Below, piece by piece: positions 1 through 9,887 of a stretch of DNA of 64,000 nt (position 1 is the first letter of the stretch; every line of letters starts with the position of its first letter). A model generated the notes under the pieces. That model was not told the origin of the DNA, did not search any database, and was given only the letters and a program-made list of their open reading frames with translations. A program made the position numbers and the translations under genes. The stretch comes from an uncultured Actinomycetes bacterium. Lineage in GTDB: Bacteria > Actinomycetota > Actinomycetes > Nanopelagicales > Nanopelagicaceae. The stretch lies in NCBI GenBank assembly GCA_903822425.1, contig CAIJOY010000014.1, forward strand, positions 1 through 64,000. The letters run 5' to 3'.

Positions 1-55
1 ACGCAGTTTCCGTAAACCACTACCGAGGACCATCGCTCCCGGTTGATCGTTCTAA

Positions 56-325
56 TTAACGGCGAATACCGAGTTTTTCGATGATCGCTCTATAACGTTC
101 GATGTTTGTCTTTGCGAGGTATTGAAGAATTCGACGACGCTGACCAACTAATAAAAGCAAGCCACGACGGTTGTGGTGGTCATGCTTGTTCGTCTTAAGA
201 TGTTCTGTGATTTCTTCAATGCGCTTGGAGAGCAAAGCGACCTGAGCTTCAGGGCTTCCCGTATCAGTAGGTGAAGAACCGTACTTCGCAATGATTTCTT
301 TCTTTACTTCTGGTGTTAGTGCCAT
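56..325 (-). CDS. rpsO: 30S ribosomal protein S15
   Basis: Primary 16S rRNA-binding protein of the small subunit that helps start assembly of the platform. The 89-residue product has the usual family length and the conserved core (DTGSPEAQ near residue 21, then [18 protein letters not shown] near residues 48-65 and the Y-L-x-x-T-N-x-x-R-Y segment). The ATG is preceded by AAGGAG at 336-341 on the minus strand. It follows ribF in the same direction, as in many bacteria. A folded leader lies upstream (see 364-389), suggesting translational autoregulation. The 55 bases to the left show no gene; pnp would be the expected next gene. Confidence 0.98.
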   Translation of the reverse strand: MALTPEVKKEIIAKYGSSPTDTGSPEAQVALLSKRIEEITEHLKTNKHDHHNRRGLLLLVGQRRRILQYLAKTNIERYRAIIEKLGIRR

Positions 326-363
326 TGGCGTCTTGCTCCTTCTTGTGATTACCTACTCATTAC

Positions 364-389
364 GAGGGCTTCCGGTTTGCCTCACGGAA
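364..389 (-). promoter_or_regulatory. Candidate pseudoknot in the rpsO mRNA leader
   Basis: Read on the minus strand, TTCCG (389-385) can pair with CGGAA (374-370). The loop between them carries GAGG (383-380), which can pair with CCTC (367-364) just downstream. That is the geometry of an H-type pseudoknot about 23 bases before the Shine-Dalgarno of rpsO. S15 of Escherichia coli represses its own mRNA through a pseudoknot, and other bacteria use different S15-binding leaders. The pairing is visible in the sequence; S15 binding is inference, and both stems are short. Confidence 0.45.
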
Positions 390-453
390 ACTCGCTGTCT
401 CGTTTAGACGGTGCAAGAGTACCAGCGCACGCTCAAGATAAGGAAATCGAGTG

Positions 454-1377
454 TTATTTGGTCAATTCTCGCGCTTGATCGCAGTCAATTTTCATCTGGG
501 CTAGGAGTGGATCCAATCCATCAAATTTCACGGTGTCGCGCAATCGCCATCCGAAATCTATTTTTGCATTGCGATCATAAAGATCAAGACCTACTTGATC
601 CAAGGCATAGGCCTCTACTTGCCTGGATCGCTCTCCGGCAAATGTTGGATTTGTTCCGATCGAAATCGCTGCGGGCCAACGATGTGACTCAACTTCCAAC
701 CAACCGGCATAAATTCCATCTGCTGGAATTGAATTAGAAGCACCTGAATATCCCAAGTTTGCAGTGGGGTATCCAATTTCTCTTCCACGTTTTTCACCAT
801 GAACGATGATGCCTTCAAGCCGGTGTGGGCGTGTCAATAATGTGCTCGCCGATTCAACATCTCCACGTGCGATCGCTTCGCGTATCCGAGTGGATGAAAC
901 CACTCCCCCCTCAAATTCTTGCAAGGCAACTTCTTGTGCCACAAATCCATTCTTCGCCCCAGCCACAATAAGGTCCGCCACTTTGCCAGCTGCTTTGTGT
1001 CCGTAAGAAAAATTCTGCCCTACAACAACACCAGATATCTGTAAGTTTTTAACGAGCACTTGAGCGACAAAATCATCCGGAGATTTGGCTGCAAATTCAC
1101 GATCAAATTCACAAACCACAACTGCATCTGCACCATATTGCTTGAGGAGTTCAACTCGGCGCTCAAGTGATACCAGCATCGTAGGTGCCTTATCTGGAGC
1201 AAAAAAATGCATGGGGTGCGGATCAAACGTTAAGGCAATAACTCCACGTCCGTTACTTACCTCTTTGGCACGTTCAAGAATGACTTGGTGGCCGCGATGC
1301 ACGCCATCGAAAATACCAATAGCGACGGTTGCGCCAACAATTTGCTCACCGCGCCACTGCATACGATTCATCATCAC
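454..1377 (-). CDS. ribF: Bifunctional riboflavin kinase / FAD synthetase
   Basis: Phosphorylates riboflavin to FMN and adenylylates FMN to FAD in the cytoplasm. The N-terminal half is the nucleotidyltransferase-type FAD synthetase domain, with IGIFDGVHRGHQ near residues 21-32 and ALTFDPHPMHFF. The C-terminal half is the riboflavin kinase domain, with GREIGYPTANLG near residue 199 and the closing LRDTVKFDGLDPLLAQMKID. Length (307) is normal. The first codon used here is GTG, followed at once by two ATGs and a further ATG five codons in. None has a clear Shine-Dalgarno, so the exact start is uncertain by a few residues. It lies 15 bases after truB, the standard order. Confidence 0.96.
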   Translation of the reverse strand: MMMNRMQWRGEQIVGATVAIGIFDGVHRGHQVILERAKEVSNGRGVIALTFDPHPMHFFAPDKAPTMLVSLERRVELLKQYGADAVVVCEFDREFAAKSPDDFVAQVLVKNLQISGVVVGQNFSYGHKAAGKVADLIVAGAKNGFVAQEVALQEFEGGVVSSTRIREAIARGDVESASTLLTRPHRLEGIIVHGEKRGREIGYPTANLGYSGASNSIPADGIYAGWLEVESHRWPAAISIGTNPTFAGERSRQVEAYALDQVGLDLYDRNAKIDFGWRLRDTVKFDGLDPLLAQMKIDCDQARELTK

Positions 1378-1392
1378 ACTAGTATCGCATTC

Positions 1393-2286
1393 TTAATTCT
1401 TTGCCGCGAATACAGCGATTGGGCGAGCTAACCCATCCTTATTTTCAAGTAAGGCAAGCAATTGCCCGTGTCCTATAGCGGCAGTTATGGCATCTGATCC
1501 ATTGGTAGCAAGTGCTCGGCCGAATGAAAGATCCGTAGCTTCTTGCTCACTTACCTCTCGAAAAGGAAAAATTGACTGAGCAACTTCTGTAATTGAAAGA
1601 GTATGGAATCCACCATCTTTAAGTTCTGGCACTGTGGTGGCGCCTTCTAAAGTAAAGCTAGCAACTCGTGTTCTACGAAGTGCACTCAGATGGCCTCCTA
1701 TACCGAGGGCTATTCCGCAATCACGAGCAATTGCGCGGATAAATGTTCCGGCCGAGCAAGTGACATCGATATCTACTTCGATCCTCCCTTCAAGATGGCG
1801 GATCTGCTTCACCTCCAATTGCGAAATAGTTACCTCGCGCGCGGGTAATTCAAACTCCTCACCGGAGCGAACTCTTGCATGGGCGCGCTGACCATCCACT
1901 TTGATAGCTGAAACCGAACTCGGCCGCTGTTGAATGACGCCATGCATTTTTGCGAGTTCACTCGTAATCTCTTCATCGCTAATTTGTGAGATCGAAGCTG
2001 GGGTAGCCGATCCTAAGACTTCACCTTCTGCATCATCGGTGACTGTGCTCGCCCCTAGAACTACCGTTGCCGAATAAGATTTGTCGCCATCTGTAATGTA
2101 TTGAAGTAAGCGAGTGCCATTACCAAAACCTAAAACTAAGACGCCAGTAGCCATTGGATCTAATGTGCCAGCATGACCTACTTTGCGAGTGTTGAGTGCG
2201 CGTCGACCAATTGCCACAACATCATGGCTAGTCATAGCGCCCGCTTTATCGACGATGAGAAATCCGTCAGTTGCTTGGATTGTCAT
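1393..2286 (-). CDS. truB: tRNA pseudouridine(55) synthase
   Basis: Converts uridine 55 in the T loop of tRNAs to pseudouridine. The catalytic motif HAGTLDPMATGVL near residues 38-50 contains the nucleophilic aspartate. The following GNGTRLLQY and, further on, SAGTFIRAIARDCG are typical of TruB. The C-terminal part is short, as in other actinobacterial forms. The start overlaps the end of rbfA by 20 bases, which implies translational coupling. Confidence 0.96.
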   Translation of the reverse strand: MTIQATDGFLIVDKAGAMTSHDVVAIGRRALNTRKVGHAGTLDPMATGVLVLGFGNGTRLLQYITDGDKSYSATVVLGASTVTDDAEGEVLGSATPASISQISDEEITSELAKMHGVIQQRPSSVSAIKVDGQRAHARVRSGEEFELPAREVTISQLEVKQIRHLEGRIEVDIDVTCSAGTFIRAIARDCGIALGIGGHLSALRRTRVASFTLEGATTVPELKDGGFHTLSITEVAQSIFPFREVSEQEATDLSFGRALATNGSDAITAAIGHGQLLALLENKDGLARPIAVFAAKN

Positions 2287-2713
2287 CCACTATTTCTCGT
2301 GGTGCCTTATAAGGATCTGCATCTCCGGCATATTTGGCATTTGCCCGCAACGCGATAACTTCAGCATCACGTTGGTGGACTGTCTCTAGGAGTGATTCCA
2401 GTGCGAGTGCACTTTCTGGTAATCCATCTGGAAAGAATGCGATGGATGGGGTGATTCGAGTCCCGAGATCTCGTCCAACAGCAGAACGAATAACTCCTTT
2501 TGCACTCTCTAGTGCGGCAGCTGTTGATTCGCGTTGGGCTTCATCACCTAAAACAGTATAGAAAACGGAAGCGTGCTGCAGGTCCCCTGTGACACGAGTA
2601 TCGGTGATCGTTACGAAACCTAATCGAGGGTCTTTAATTTTCTCCTCGAGAAGGCTCGCCACGACAACTTTAATTCGGTCGGCAACTTTCTGCGAACGAT
2701 GTGACTGTCCCAT
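2267..2713 (-). CDS. rbfA: 30S ribosome-binding factor A
   Basis: Late maturation factor of the 30S subunit with a KH-like fold, needed for 16S 5' end processing and cold growth. The product begins MGQSHRSQKVADRIKVVVAS and contains IKDPRLGFVTITDTRVTGDL, both diagnostic. I place the start at the ATG at 2713, two bases after the infB stop. Longer frames reaching into infB only read the shadow of that gene. Predicted length is 148 residues. It sits between infB and truB as in most bacteria. Confidence 0.95.
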   Translation of the reverse strand: MGQSHRSQKVADRIKVVVASLLEEKIKDPRLGFVTITDTRVTGDLQHASVFYTVLGDEAQRESTAAALESAKGVIRSAVGRDLGTRITPSIAFFPDGLPESALALESLLETVHQRDAEVIALRANAKYAGDADPYKAPREIVDDNPSN

Positions 2714-2715
2714 TG

Positions 2716-5436
2716 TTATGCCCGCTTCTTCTCGCGCATCTCGAATACTTGTACTACATCGCCAATCTGGACATCCTTGAAGTTTCCGACGCCAATACCG
2801 CACTCGAATCCTTCGCGAACTTCAGTTGCATCATCCTTAAAGCGCTTGAGAGATTCAACGGTGAGATTATCAACCACGAGCTCTCCGGCGCGAAGCAGAC
2901 GTGCCTTACCATTTCGGCGAATGATTCCGTCGAGAACGATGGAACCTGCGATATTTCCAAACTTGCTGGATTTGAAGATCTCACGAATTTCGGCGTTACC
3001 AAGTACAACTTCCTCAAACTCTGGCTTGAGCAAGCCCTTGAGTGAGAGTTCGATCTCCTCGATCGCGTTGTAGATCACGGAGTAGAAGCGAACTTCGACA
3101 CCCTCTTGGTCTGCAAAAATTGCAGTCTGTGGTTCTGGCTTCACGTTGAAACCGATTACCACTGCAGTGGATGCAGATGCCAAAGTGATATCGCTCTTGG
3201 TGATTGCACCTACGCCGCGGTGGATAACGCGTAGATCAACTTCTGCTCCGACATCAAGTTGCAAGAGTGCATCTTCGAGGGCTTCAACCGATCCACTGAC
3301 GTCACCTTTGAGGATGAGGTTAAGTGTGCTGATCTTGGACTGCTCCATAAAGTCTTCAAGAGATACTTTCTTGCGAGCTTTGGCCAACTGAGCATTTCTC
3401 TCAGCTGCTTGGCGCTTTTCGGCAATCTGGCGTGCAGTGCGATCATCACTTGCAACAAGGAAAGTGTCTCCCGCACTTGGCACTGAAGTGAAACCAAGTA
3501 CTTGCACTGGACGTGAAGGGCCAGCAGTTTCAACAGTTGCACCGTGTTCATCAAGCATCGCTCGAACGCGACCAAATGAACCACCGGCGACAATGGCATC
3601 TCCCACATTAAGAGTTCCACGTTGGACTAGAACAGTTGCAACCGGACCTCGACCACGATCAAGGTGGGCTTCAATTGCAACACCTCGAGCCTCATCATCG
3701 GCAACGGCTTGCAAATCGATTGCAGCATCGGCGGTAAGCAAGATCGAATCGATAAGTTCTTTAATGCCTTCCCCGCTCTTGGCAGAGACGTTTACGAAGA
3801 TTGTGTCTCCGCCGTACTCTTCCGCAATCAAGTTGTACTCAGTCAATTGCTGGCGAACCTTGTCAGGATTGGCGCCTTCTTTATCAATCTTGTTAACGGC
3901 AACAACAATGGGCACATCAGCAGCCTGAGCGTGGTTGAGTGCTTCAATTGTTTGAGGCATCACACCATCGTCGGCAGCAACAACAAGAACGGCAATATCT
4001 GTCACCTTGGCACCGCGAGCACGCATAGCAGTAAATGCTTCGTGACCAGGTGTATCAATGAAAGTGATCGCACGATCAACACCATTATGGTCATGGTGAA
4101 TTTGGTAGGCACCGATGTGCTGAGTGATTCCGCCGGCTTCAGATTTAACTACCTCGGTTTGACGAATTGCATCGAGCATTCGAGTCTTACCGTGATCAAC
4201 ATGACCCATCACCGTAACAACTGGTGGTCTTGTAACCAACATGGATGGATCAAGACTGGCTAATTCTTCATCCAAGTTGATATCGAATGTTTGTAGAAGT
4301 TCGCGATCCTCATCCTCTGGGCTAACGATTTGAATCAGATAACCTAATTCGGCGCCAAGGAGTGCAAAAGTATCTTCATCTACAGATTGTGTTGCGGTAA
4401 CCATTTCACCTAAGTGAAAGAGAGCTGCAACAAGGGCCGCTGGATCTGCATTGATCTTGTCTGCAAAGTCGGCAAGAGATGCACCACGACGCATACGAAT
4501 GGGAGTTTTCCCATCGCCGTGAGGGACAACTGCTCCGCCCAATTGTGGCGCTTGCATATTGTCGAACTCATCGCGCAGCGCTTTTCTGCTCTTTGGTTTG
4601 CGCTTACTTGATTTGCTTGCATTTTTTCCAAATGCTCCGCCAGTACTTCCGCGTTGTGGACGACCTGCAGCACCTGGACGCGCAGGTGCTCCACCTGGTG
4701 CGCCTGCACCGGCATTTGGTGTGCGATAGGGACTTGGTGCACCAGTCGGTGAACTTCCTGGACCACCAGTACGCGGTGGATAATTTCCTGGACCACCAGC
4801 ACCGCCAGATTGTGGTGGACGAGATGATGCAGGACGCGCAGCAAAACCTGGACGCACTGAACCTGGACGAGGACCCGACATAGGTGGACGTGGTCCACCA
4901 GTTCCGGTGGAACCTGTAGGTCTTTGCGGCGGACGTGGCGATGATGCACCAGCGGAGAATGGATTATTTCCCGGACGCGGTGCTGGAGGACGTGGAGTTC
5001 CAAAAGGATTATTTCCCGGACGCGGTGCTGGAGGACGTGGAGTTGCAGCATCGCTACCGCCGGGCTGTGTTGTCGATGCTGGAGTTGCAGAAGGTGCTTG
5101 TGCAACAGGACGTGCATCTGCAGCTGCTTTTTGTGCAGTTGCTTGTTGGGCTAATTCTGGTGATATCTCTGCAAGAAGTTCTACAGCTGCCTCAGGTGTC
5201 AGTGTTTCACCCTTTGGCTTTGCTGCAGCTTTCTTTGCGGCGGCTTTTTTAGCCGGCTTCTTCTCTTCAACTGGTTTAGCATCTGGGTATAGCTCAAGTA
5301 ACTTGCGAACAACTGGAGCTTCAACTGTTGATGATGCAGAGCGAACGAATTCACCCATTTCTTGGAGTTTTGCAAGGACGACCTTGCTCTCCATACCGAG
5401 TTGTTTTGCTAACTCATGTACGCGGACCTTTGACAC
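2716..5436 (-). CDS. infB: Translation initiation factor IF-2
   Basis: GTPase that places initiator tRNA on the 30S subunit and promotes subunit joining. The first 50 residues are the IF2 N-terminal helical domain ([16 protein letters not shown]). Residues 58-75 are Ala/Lys-rich, and roughly 100-280 form a Pro/Gly/Arg-rich linker. The G domain begins near residue 410 with GHVDHGKT, then DTPGHEA and NKID, followed by the beta-barrel and C-terminal tRNA-binding domains. The start is GTG, with AGGAG close upstream. The linker contains a 39-base exact direct repeat (see 4961-5044). Length 906 is in the usual actinobacterial range. Confidence 0.98.
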   Translation of the reverse strand: MSKVRVHELAKQLGMESKVVLAKLQEMGEFVRSASSTVEAPVVRKLLELYPDAKPVEEKKPAKKAAAKKAAAKPKGETLTPEAAVELLAEISPELAQQATAQKAAADARPVAQAPSATPASTTQPGGSDAATPRPPAPRPGNNPFGTPRPPAPRPGNNPFSAGASSPRPPQRPTGSTGTGGPRPPMSGPRPGSVRPGFAARPASSRPPQSGGAGGPGNYPPRTGGPGSSPTGAPSPYRTPNAGAGAPGGAPARPGAAGRPQRGSTGGAFGKNASKSSKRKPKSRKALRDEFDNMQAPQLGGAVVPHGDGKTPIRMRRGASLADFADKINADPAALVAALFHLGEMVTATQSVDEDTFALLGAELGYLIQIVSPEDEDRELLQTFDINLDEELASLDPSMLVTRPPVVTVMGHVDHGKTRMLDAIRQTEVVKSEAGGITQHIGAYQIHHDHNGVDRAITFIDTPGHEAFTAMRARGAKVTDIAVLVVAADDGVMPQTIEALNHAQAADVPIVVAVNKIDKEGANPDKVRQQLTEYNLIAEEYGGDTIFVNVSAKSGEGIKELIDSILLTADAAIDLQAVADDEARGVAIEAHLDRGRGPVATVLVQRGTLNVGDAIVAGGSFGRVRAMLDEHGATVETAGPSRPVQVLGFTSVPSAGDTFLVASDDRTARQIAEKRQAAERNAQLAKARKKVSLEDFMEQSKISTLNLILKGDVSGSVEALEDALLQLDVGAEVDLRVIHRGVGAITKSDITLASASTAVVIGFNVKPEPQTAIFADQEGVEVRFYSVIYNAIEEIELSLKGLLKPEFEEVVLGNAEIREIFKSSKFGNIAGSIVLDGIIRRNGKARLLRAGELVVDNLTVESLKRFKDDATEVREGFECGIGVGNFKDVQIGDVVQVFEMREKKRA
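4961..5044 (-). repeat. 39-bp direct repeat inside infB linker
   Basis: Two identical 39-base copies lie at 4961-4999 and 5006-5044, a 45-base period that keeps the reading frame. Each encodes the proline-rich unit [13 protein letters not shown]. The repeat is in the disordered linker between the N-terminal and GTPase domains, where length variation is tolerated. It probably arose by recent in-frame duplication. Confidence 0.9.
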
Positions 5437-5508
5437 ATTTCTCCTGTCTTGGCCCGCAATTTTCTAGGATGCGAGCCTTAGTTGTCTAACCTCATGATCT
5501 GTACGAGC

Positions 5509-5775
5509 TCATTTGAGTTTCATATCTTTCGCATCCATTTCGTTGATGTAATGAAGAAGTTCTTCACTCTCGGGTGAAGCATTTAGTCGGAGTGCCCGAG
5601 TAAATCCACCACGTTCGAGAGCTTGTTCTGCACATGTGAGATGTACCCACGCGCCTCTACCCGAGGCGCTATGGCTGGGATCGGGAAGAAGTCTTCCTTC
5701 ACGGCAAACCACACGAAGTAACATCGATGGATCCTCGCGTGTGCGACAACCAACACAACTCCGTATGGGGTTCAT
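5509..5775 (-). CDS. ylxR: YlxR family RNA-binding protein
   Basis: Small (88 residues) cytoplasmic protein of the YlxR/DUF448 family, always found between nusA and infB. It has the family signature RSCVGCRTRED near residue 5 and SASGRGAWVH near residue 37. Members bind RNA; in Bacillus a homologue has been reported to modulate RNase P. No motif here shows more than that. It lies 57 bases after nusA and 72 before infB in one operon. Confidence 0.93.
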   Translation of the reverse strand: MNPIRSCVGCRTREDPSMLLRVVCREGRLLPDPSHSASGRGAWVHLTCAEQALERGGFTRALRLNASPESEELLHYINEMDAKDMKLK

Positions 5776-5832
5776 GGCGCCTCACCGCTTAAATTCAACA
5801 GTGCAAACCTTACCCGCAGGAGCTGTAAATCC

Positions 5833-6831
5833 CTAAAAACTAGCCTCAGTAGCTGGGGGCTGAGCGGGAGCATCTGAATGAATATCAATGCGCCACCCAG
5901 TGAGGCGAGCAGCCAATCGAGCGTTCTGGCCATCTTTGCCAATGGCTAATGAAAGTTGATAATCGGGAACTGTCACTTTTGCAGATCGTGTAAAGAGATC
6001 AATTATTTCGACTTTTTCAACACGAGCCGGAGCTAGTGCGTGCCCGACAAAAATTGCGGGGTCTTCTGACCAATCAACTATGTCAATTTTTTCTCCATGC
6101 AATTCATCCATGACTGCTCGTGCGCGTGCACCCATCGGGCCAATTAATGAACCTTTAGGACTCACTCCCGCACGGTGTGTACGAACAGCAATCTTGGTTC
6201 GGTGACCTGCTTCTCGAGCAATCGCCATTATTTCAACAATTCGATCAGTAATTTCTGGAACTTCCAAAGCAAATAATTGTTTTACTAACGCTGGATGGCT
6301 ACGTGAAAGTGTGACTTCTGGTCCTTTGAGTCCTTGCTTAACATCCACGACGAAACATTTGATGCGCTCGCCATGTGCGAAAACTTCACCCGGGACTTGC
6401 TCCTGATGTGGGACTTTGCCTTCGATGCGACCTAAATTCACATAAATCATTCGTGGATCACGGCCTTGCTGCACTACGCCAGATACAACATCTCCAACAG
6501 AGGCAGTGAACTCGCCCACAATGGATGCATCATTTTGCTCGCGCATCTTCATCTTTATTACTTGGCGCGCAGTTGAAGTTGCAATGCGGCTAAACCCTGC
6601 GGGTTCATCAGCCACTTCATCAATTTTCTCTCCGTCTTCTCCAAAAATTGGAACCATAATCTTGATCTCACCGCTTTCGCGATCAAGGTGAGAGGTCGCG
6701 CCACGTTTTGCTTCATCACTTTGCAAGTAGGCCGTCAGTACTGCCGATTCAATTGCTACGATCAATTGAGTAAGTGGAATCTCGCGTTCGATAGTGAGGG
6801 ATTCCAAGAGCTTCATATCTACATGCATCAC
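5833..6831 (-). CDS. nusA: Transcription termination/antitermination protein NusA
   Basis: Binds RNA polymerase and nascent RNA and modulates pausing, termination and antitermination. The N-terminal polymerase-binding domain starts LLESLTIEREIPLTQLIVAI. An S1 domain lies around residues 108-175, and two KH domains follow, ending in LSLAIGKDGQNARLAARLTGW. Length 332 fits the short actinobacterial form without the acidic repeats of enterobacteria. The GTG at 6831 overlaps the rimP stop (GTGATG). The ATGs at 6828 and 6816 are equally possible starts. Confidence 0.96.
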   Translation of the reverse strand: MMHVDMKLLESLTIEREIPLTQLIVAIESAVLTAYLQSDEAKRGATSHLDRESGEIKIMVPIFGEDGEKIDEVADEPAGFSRIATSTARQVIKMKMREQNDASIVGEFTASVGDVVSGVVQQGRDPRMIYVNLGRIEGKVPHQEQVPGEVFAHGERIKCFVVDVKQGLKGPEVTLSRSHPALVKQLFALEVPEITDRIVEIMAIAREAGHRTKIAVRTHRAGVSPKGSLIGPMGARARAVMDELHGEKIDIVDWSEDPAIFVGHALAPARVEKVEIIDLFTRSAKVTVPDYQLSLAIGKDGQNARLAARLTGWRIDIHSDAPAQPPATEASF

Positions 6832-7301
6832 AAGGCCTCATCTTTGCGATTGAATTCAATCTCAACGAGTGCTTTCTTGATTTCTATAAATTGCAACTCA
6901 ACTTCACGAGTAACTTTCTCTTCGATACTTAGGCGCACTGAATGATCATCTGAATCCAAAATTCTGCCAGAAATCACTTCCCCGCTGATCATCACTGCTC
7001 GCACTAATCGAGTGTGGTTTTTCTTCCAGTGACGTCCTTGCGTTAATGGGCGATCAACACCGGGTGATGTAACTTCAAGAGTAAATGGAGTTTCGCCCAT
7101 AAAAGGGGCTTCATCTAAGAGCGCTGCAATTTCACGAGAGATGAGCGTTACCTCATCTAAATTTAAACTTTTCTCGCCATCTACGACGCAAGTAACTACG
7201 CGACGATTGCCAGGAGATGCGATAAGTACATCTTCTAAATAAAATCCCGCTTCCCTCACGATGGGTCCGAGCGCGTCTTGAATCATTTGTGCCAAAGACA
7301 T
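6828..7301 (-). CDS. rimP: Ribosome maturation factor RimP
   Basis: Assists assembly of the 30S subunit. The product starting MSLAQMIQDALGPIVREAGF contains the RimP core LEDVLIA, VTCVVDGEKSLNLDEV, and the signature LEVTSPGVDRPLT near residue 80. The ATG at 7301 is chosen because homology begins there; the upstream in-frame extension reads only leader sequence. Predicted length is 157. It is the first gene of the rimP-nusA-ylxR-infB-rbfA-truB-ribF series, with a TSUP permease directly upstream. Confidence 0.95.
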   Translation of the reverse strand: MSLAQMIQDALGPIVREAGFYLEDVLIASPGNRRVVTCVVDGEKSLNLDEVTLISREIAALLDEAPFMGETPFTLEVTSPGVDRPLTQGRHWKKNHTRLVRAVMISGEVISGRILDSDDHSVRLSIEEKVTREVELQFIEIKKALVEIEFNRKDEAL

Positions 7302-7357
7302 GATCGATCTGCTTTCTATGAAGTTGTAATGCAGATCATAACTCAGAAATGCTTGCT

Positions 7358-8146
7358 CTACCAATGCGTAAAGGTATCTATTCCTACTTTAATAATCAGC
7401 AAGACCGTGACGCCCAAAAAGACCTTGCGTACTAGTGCAGAGCCACCTCTAATTGCAACTTTGGCACCGAGAATTCCCCCCGTAATGTTAGCCAGACCAA
7501 GCAATAAGCCCAGCTGCCAAAGAATTACTCCATGAAATCCAAAGACCACAATAGCCCCGATGTTTGTGGCAACGTTCACTACCTTTGCCATCGAAGATGC
7601 GGTGAGGAAAGCAAAACCCAATGCTGCCACCAAAATCAACATCAAGAATGTCCCAGTTCCTGGGCCGAAAATACCATCATAAAAACCGATCACAGCGCCC
7701 GCAATTACAGCAATGAAGATTCTTCGTTGTACCGAATATCTCAGGGATTCAATGGCGCCTAAAGTTGGTTTAAGCCATGTATAAATCACCACAACAACAA
7801 GCAACACAAATACAAAAGGCCTCATGGCACGGGTAGGAATTTGCGCTGCTAAAAGCGCTCCACCCATGGAGCCAAAAAGGGCAGGTAGCGCCATCGCCAT
7901 GGTAAATCGGAGATCTGGTTTTACTCTGCGTCTATAAAGAATTGCTGCGGCGCTTGTGCCAAAAACTGAAGAGAGTTTATTTGTACCAAGTACTTGCACC
8001 GTTTCAGATTTTGGTAATGCAATCAAAAGTGCCGGAAGCTGAATGAGTCCGCCACCACCTGCTATTGCATCAACAAATCCCGCACACAAAGCGGCAACCG
8101 ACATAAAAATAATCGCTAGAAGGGAAGCATCGCCAAATGAGTGCAT
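7358..8146 (-). CDS. TSUP family membrane permease (TauE/SafE type)
   Basis: Integral membrane protein of 262 residues with about eight hydrophobic segments. The Gly-rich N-terminal signature GFVDAIAGGGGLIQLPALL (residues 23-41) and the internal GFYDGIFGPGTGTFLML mark the sulfite/organosulfonate exporter (TSUP) family. Substrates vary within the family and cannot be assigned here. Its ATG shares one base with the proS stop codon (TAATG), so it is probably co-transcribed with proS. It sits between proS and rimP, which is not a widespread arrangement as far as I know. Confidence 0.85.
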   Translation of the reverse strand: MHSFGDASLLAIIFMSVAALCAGFVDAIAGGGGLIQLPALLIALPKSETVQVLGTNKLSSVFGTSAAAILYRRRVKPDLRFTMAMALPALFGSMGGALLAAQIPTRAMRPFVFVLLVVVVIYTWLKPTLGAIESLRYSVQRRIFIAVIAGAVIGFYDGIFGPGTGTFLMLILVAALGFAFLTASSMAKVVNVATNIGAIVVFGFHGVILWQLGLLLGLANITGGILGAKVAIRGGSALVRKVFLGVTVLLIIKVGIDTFTHW

Positions 8147-9870
8147 TAAGAAAGTAGTGCTGCGATGTGGGCAGCAGCTTGCTCCACAACGATTTCGCTG
8201 CGCTCTCCTGTGCGGCGCACGCGAACTTCAACTTTGCCCTCGGCTAAAGATTTCCCCACCACGACGATGATCGGATTTCCAATGAGTTCTGCGTCTTTGA
8301 ATTTCACTCCTGGGCTGGCATCACGACGATCATCGAGCATCACAGTTTTGCCCAGGCTTTCCAGGGCAAGTGCGAGTTCTTCTGCAACGTTGAAAGGATG
8401 ATCATCTTTGCCCGTGGCAACAATATGAACATGGGCCGGGGCTACCTCTGCAGGCCAGCACAAACCAATTTCATCATGTGTTTGCTCAGCAATTGCTGCA
8501 ACGGCTCGCGATACACCAATGCCATATGAGCCCATGGTGACAACACGGGATTTGCCATCACTATCCAAAACAGTGAGGTTGAGTGCTTGGGCATACTTTC
8601 TTCCTAACTGAAAGATATGACCGATCTCTATCGCGCGATCAATGATGACTGGGGATTCACACTTAGGGCAAGCATCGCCTTTACGTACTTCGGCGGCATC
8701 GATGTAAGTATCTACATGGAAATCTCGACCATTAACAACGTTGAGCGCATGGCAATTCTTTTTATTTGCACCAGTTACCCAGGAAGTTCCTAACGCCACT
8801 CGAGGGTCGGCATAAACACTGACTCCCAGTTTTGCGGCATCTTGTGGTCCAACATAACCCTTAACAAGGGCTGGATTTTTTGCGAAATCTGCATCTTCAA
8901 AAAGCCGCAAATCAATTACACCAGGTAAATTCGCTTGTAAGCGTTTGAGATCAACTTCACGATCCCCTGGTACTAAAACTGAAATAGTTTTCCCATCTGC
9001 ATCCAAGAGGACATTCTTCAAAGTATCTGCACCTGTAAAACCTCCGCCGAAGCGAGCGTTCAATACTTCTACGAGAGAATCGATCGTAGGAGTATTTGGT
9101 GTATCCACAACTTGTAGAGCAGGAGTCCCACTCGAATCTACGGAAGCCACGACGGTTTTCATTGCTTCAACATTTGCTGCATATCCACACTTTTCACATA
9201 AAACATATGTGTCTTCACCAGTTTCACACGGTGCGAGGAATTCCTCCGAACCGGATCCGCCCATTGCTCCAGAAACAGCGCTTACGATGTTGTACTTCAA
9301 ACCGAGTCGATCAAATGTTTTGATGTATGCAGCGCGATGTTTGTTATATGACTCAATAAGTCCTTCATCAGTCAAGTCAAAAGAGTATGAATCCTTCATG
9401 ACAAACTCGCGACCGCGAATGATGCCACTACGAGGACGCGTTTCATCGCGGTATTTTGTTTGGATTTGATAAAGAGACAGTGGCAAATCCTTATATGAGG
9501 AGTACTCACCTTTAACCATCAAAGTAAACATTTCTTCGTGAGTTGGCCCTAAGAGGTAGTCACCACCTTTGCGATCTTGCAATCTAAATAAATCGGGCCC
9601 GTATTCATCCCAGCGATTCGTCTCTTGGTATGGATCCTTTGGCAAAAGCGCAGGAAAATGAACTTCCTGAAAGCCGGCTTTATCCATCTCATCTCGCACA
9701 ATCTTTTCGATATTGCGAAAAGTGATGTAACCAAGAGGTAGCCACGAATAAATGCCAGCAGCAATGCGACGAATATAACCAGCACGGACCAATAACCGAT
9801 GACTTGCAACTTCAGCATCGGCAGGATCATCACGCAAAGTGCGCAGAAAGAGAGTGGACATTCGTAACAT
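8146..9870 (-). CDS. proS: Prolyl-tRNA synthetase
   Basis: Charges tRNA-Pro. The 574-residue product is the bacterial type, with the class II catalytic motifs (motif 1 around [12 protein letters not shown], motif 2 around [21 protein letters not shown]). An INS-type editing domain is inserted around residues 220-400. The C-terminal anticodon-binding domain includes [20 protein letters not shown]. It follows ispG by 17 bases, the common actinobacterial order rseP-ispG-proS. Confidence 0.97.
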   Translation of the reverse strand: MLRMSTLFLRTLRDDPADAEVASHRLLVRAGYIRRIAAGIYSWLPLGYITFRNIEKIVRDEMDKAGFQEVHFPALLPKDPYQETNRWDEYGPDLFRLQDRKGGDYLLGPTHEEMFTLMVKGEYSSYKDLPLSLYQIQTKYRDETRPRSGIIRGREFVMKDSYSFDLTDEGLIESYNKHRAAYIKTFDRLGLKYNIVSAVSGAMGGSGSEEFLAPCETGEDTYVLCEKCGYAANVEAMKTVVASVDSSGTPALQVVDTPNTPTIDSLVEVLNARFGGGFTGADTLKNVLLDADGKTISVLVPGDREVDLKRLQANLPGVIDLRLFEDADFAKNPALVKGYVGPQDAAKLGVSVYADPRVALGTSWVTGANKKNCHALNVVNGRDFHVDTYIDAAEVRKGDACPKCESPVIIDRAIEIGHIFQLGRKYAQALNLTVLDSDGKSRVVTMGSYGIGVSRAVAAIAEQTHDEIGLCWPAEVAPAHVHIVATGKDDHPFNVAEELALALESLGKTVMLDDRRDASPGVKFKDAELIGNPIIVVVGKSLAEGKVEVRVRRTGERSEIVVEQAAAHIAALLS

Positions 9871-9887
9871 AGTAAGTAGGCCGCTTT

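Noticed and set aside
1-55. A terminator or gene at the left edge
   Set aside because: The 55 bases show no stem with a T-run and no start codon with a ribosome site; the next gene lies outside the window.
3664-4263. Plus-strand open frame of 199 codons opposite infB
   Set aside because: Lies wholly opposite the conserved IF-2 GTPase domain and has no recognisable motif or ribosome site.
4410-5117. Long open frame of 235 codons antisense-shifted within infB
   Set aside because: It lies on the same strand in another frame of the low-complexity IF-2 linker, has a His/Val/Leu-biased composition and no ribosome site; it is a shadow of infB.
8945-9469. Plus-strand open frame of 174 codons opposite proS
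   Set aside because: Opposite conserved ProRS sequence, compositionally a reverse-complement shadow, no homology seen.
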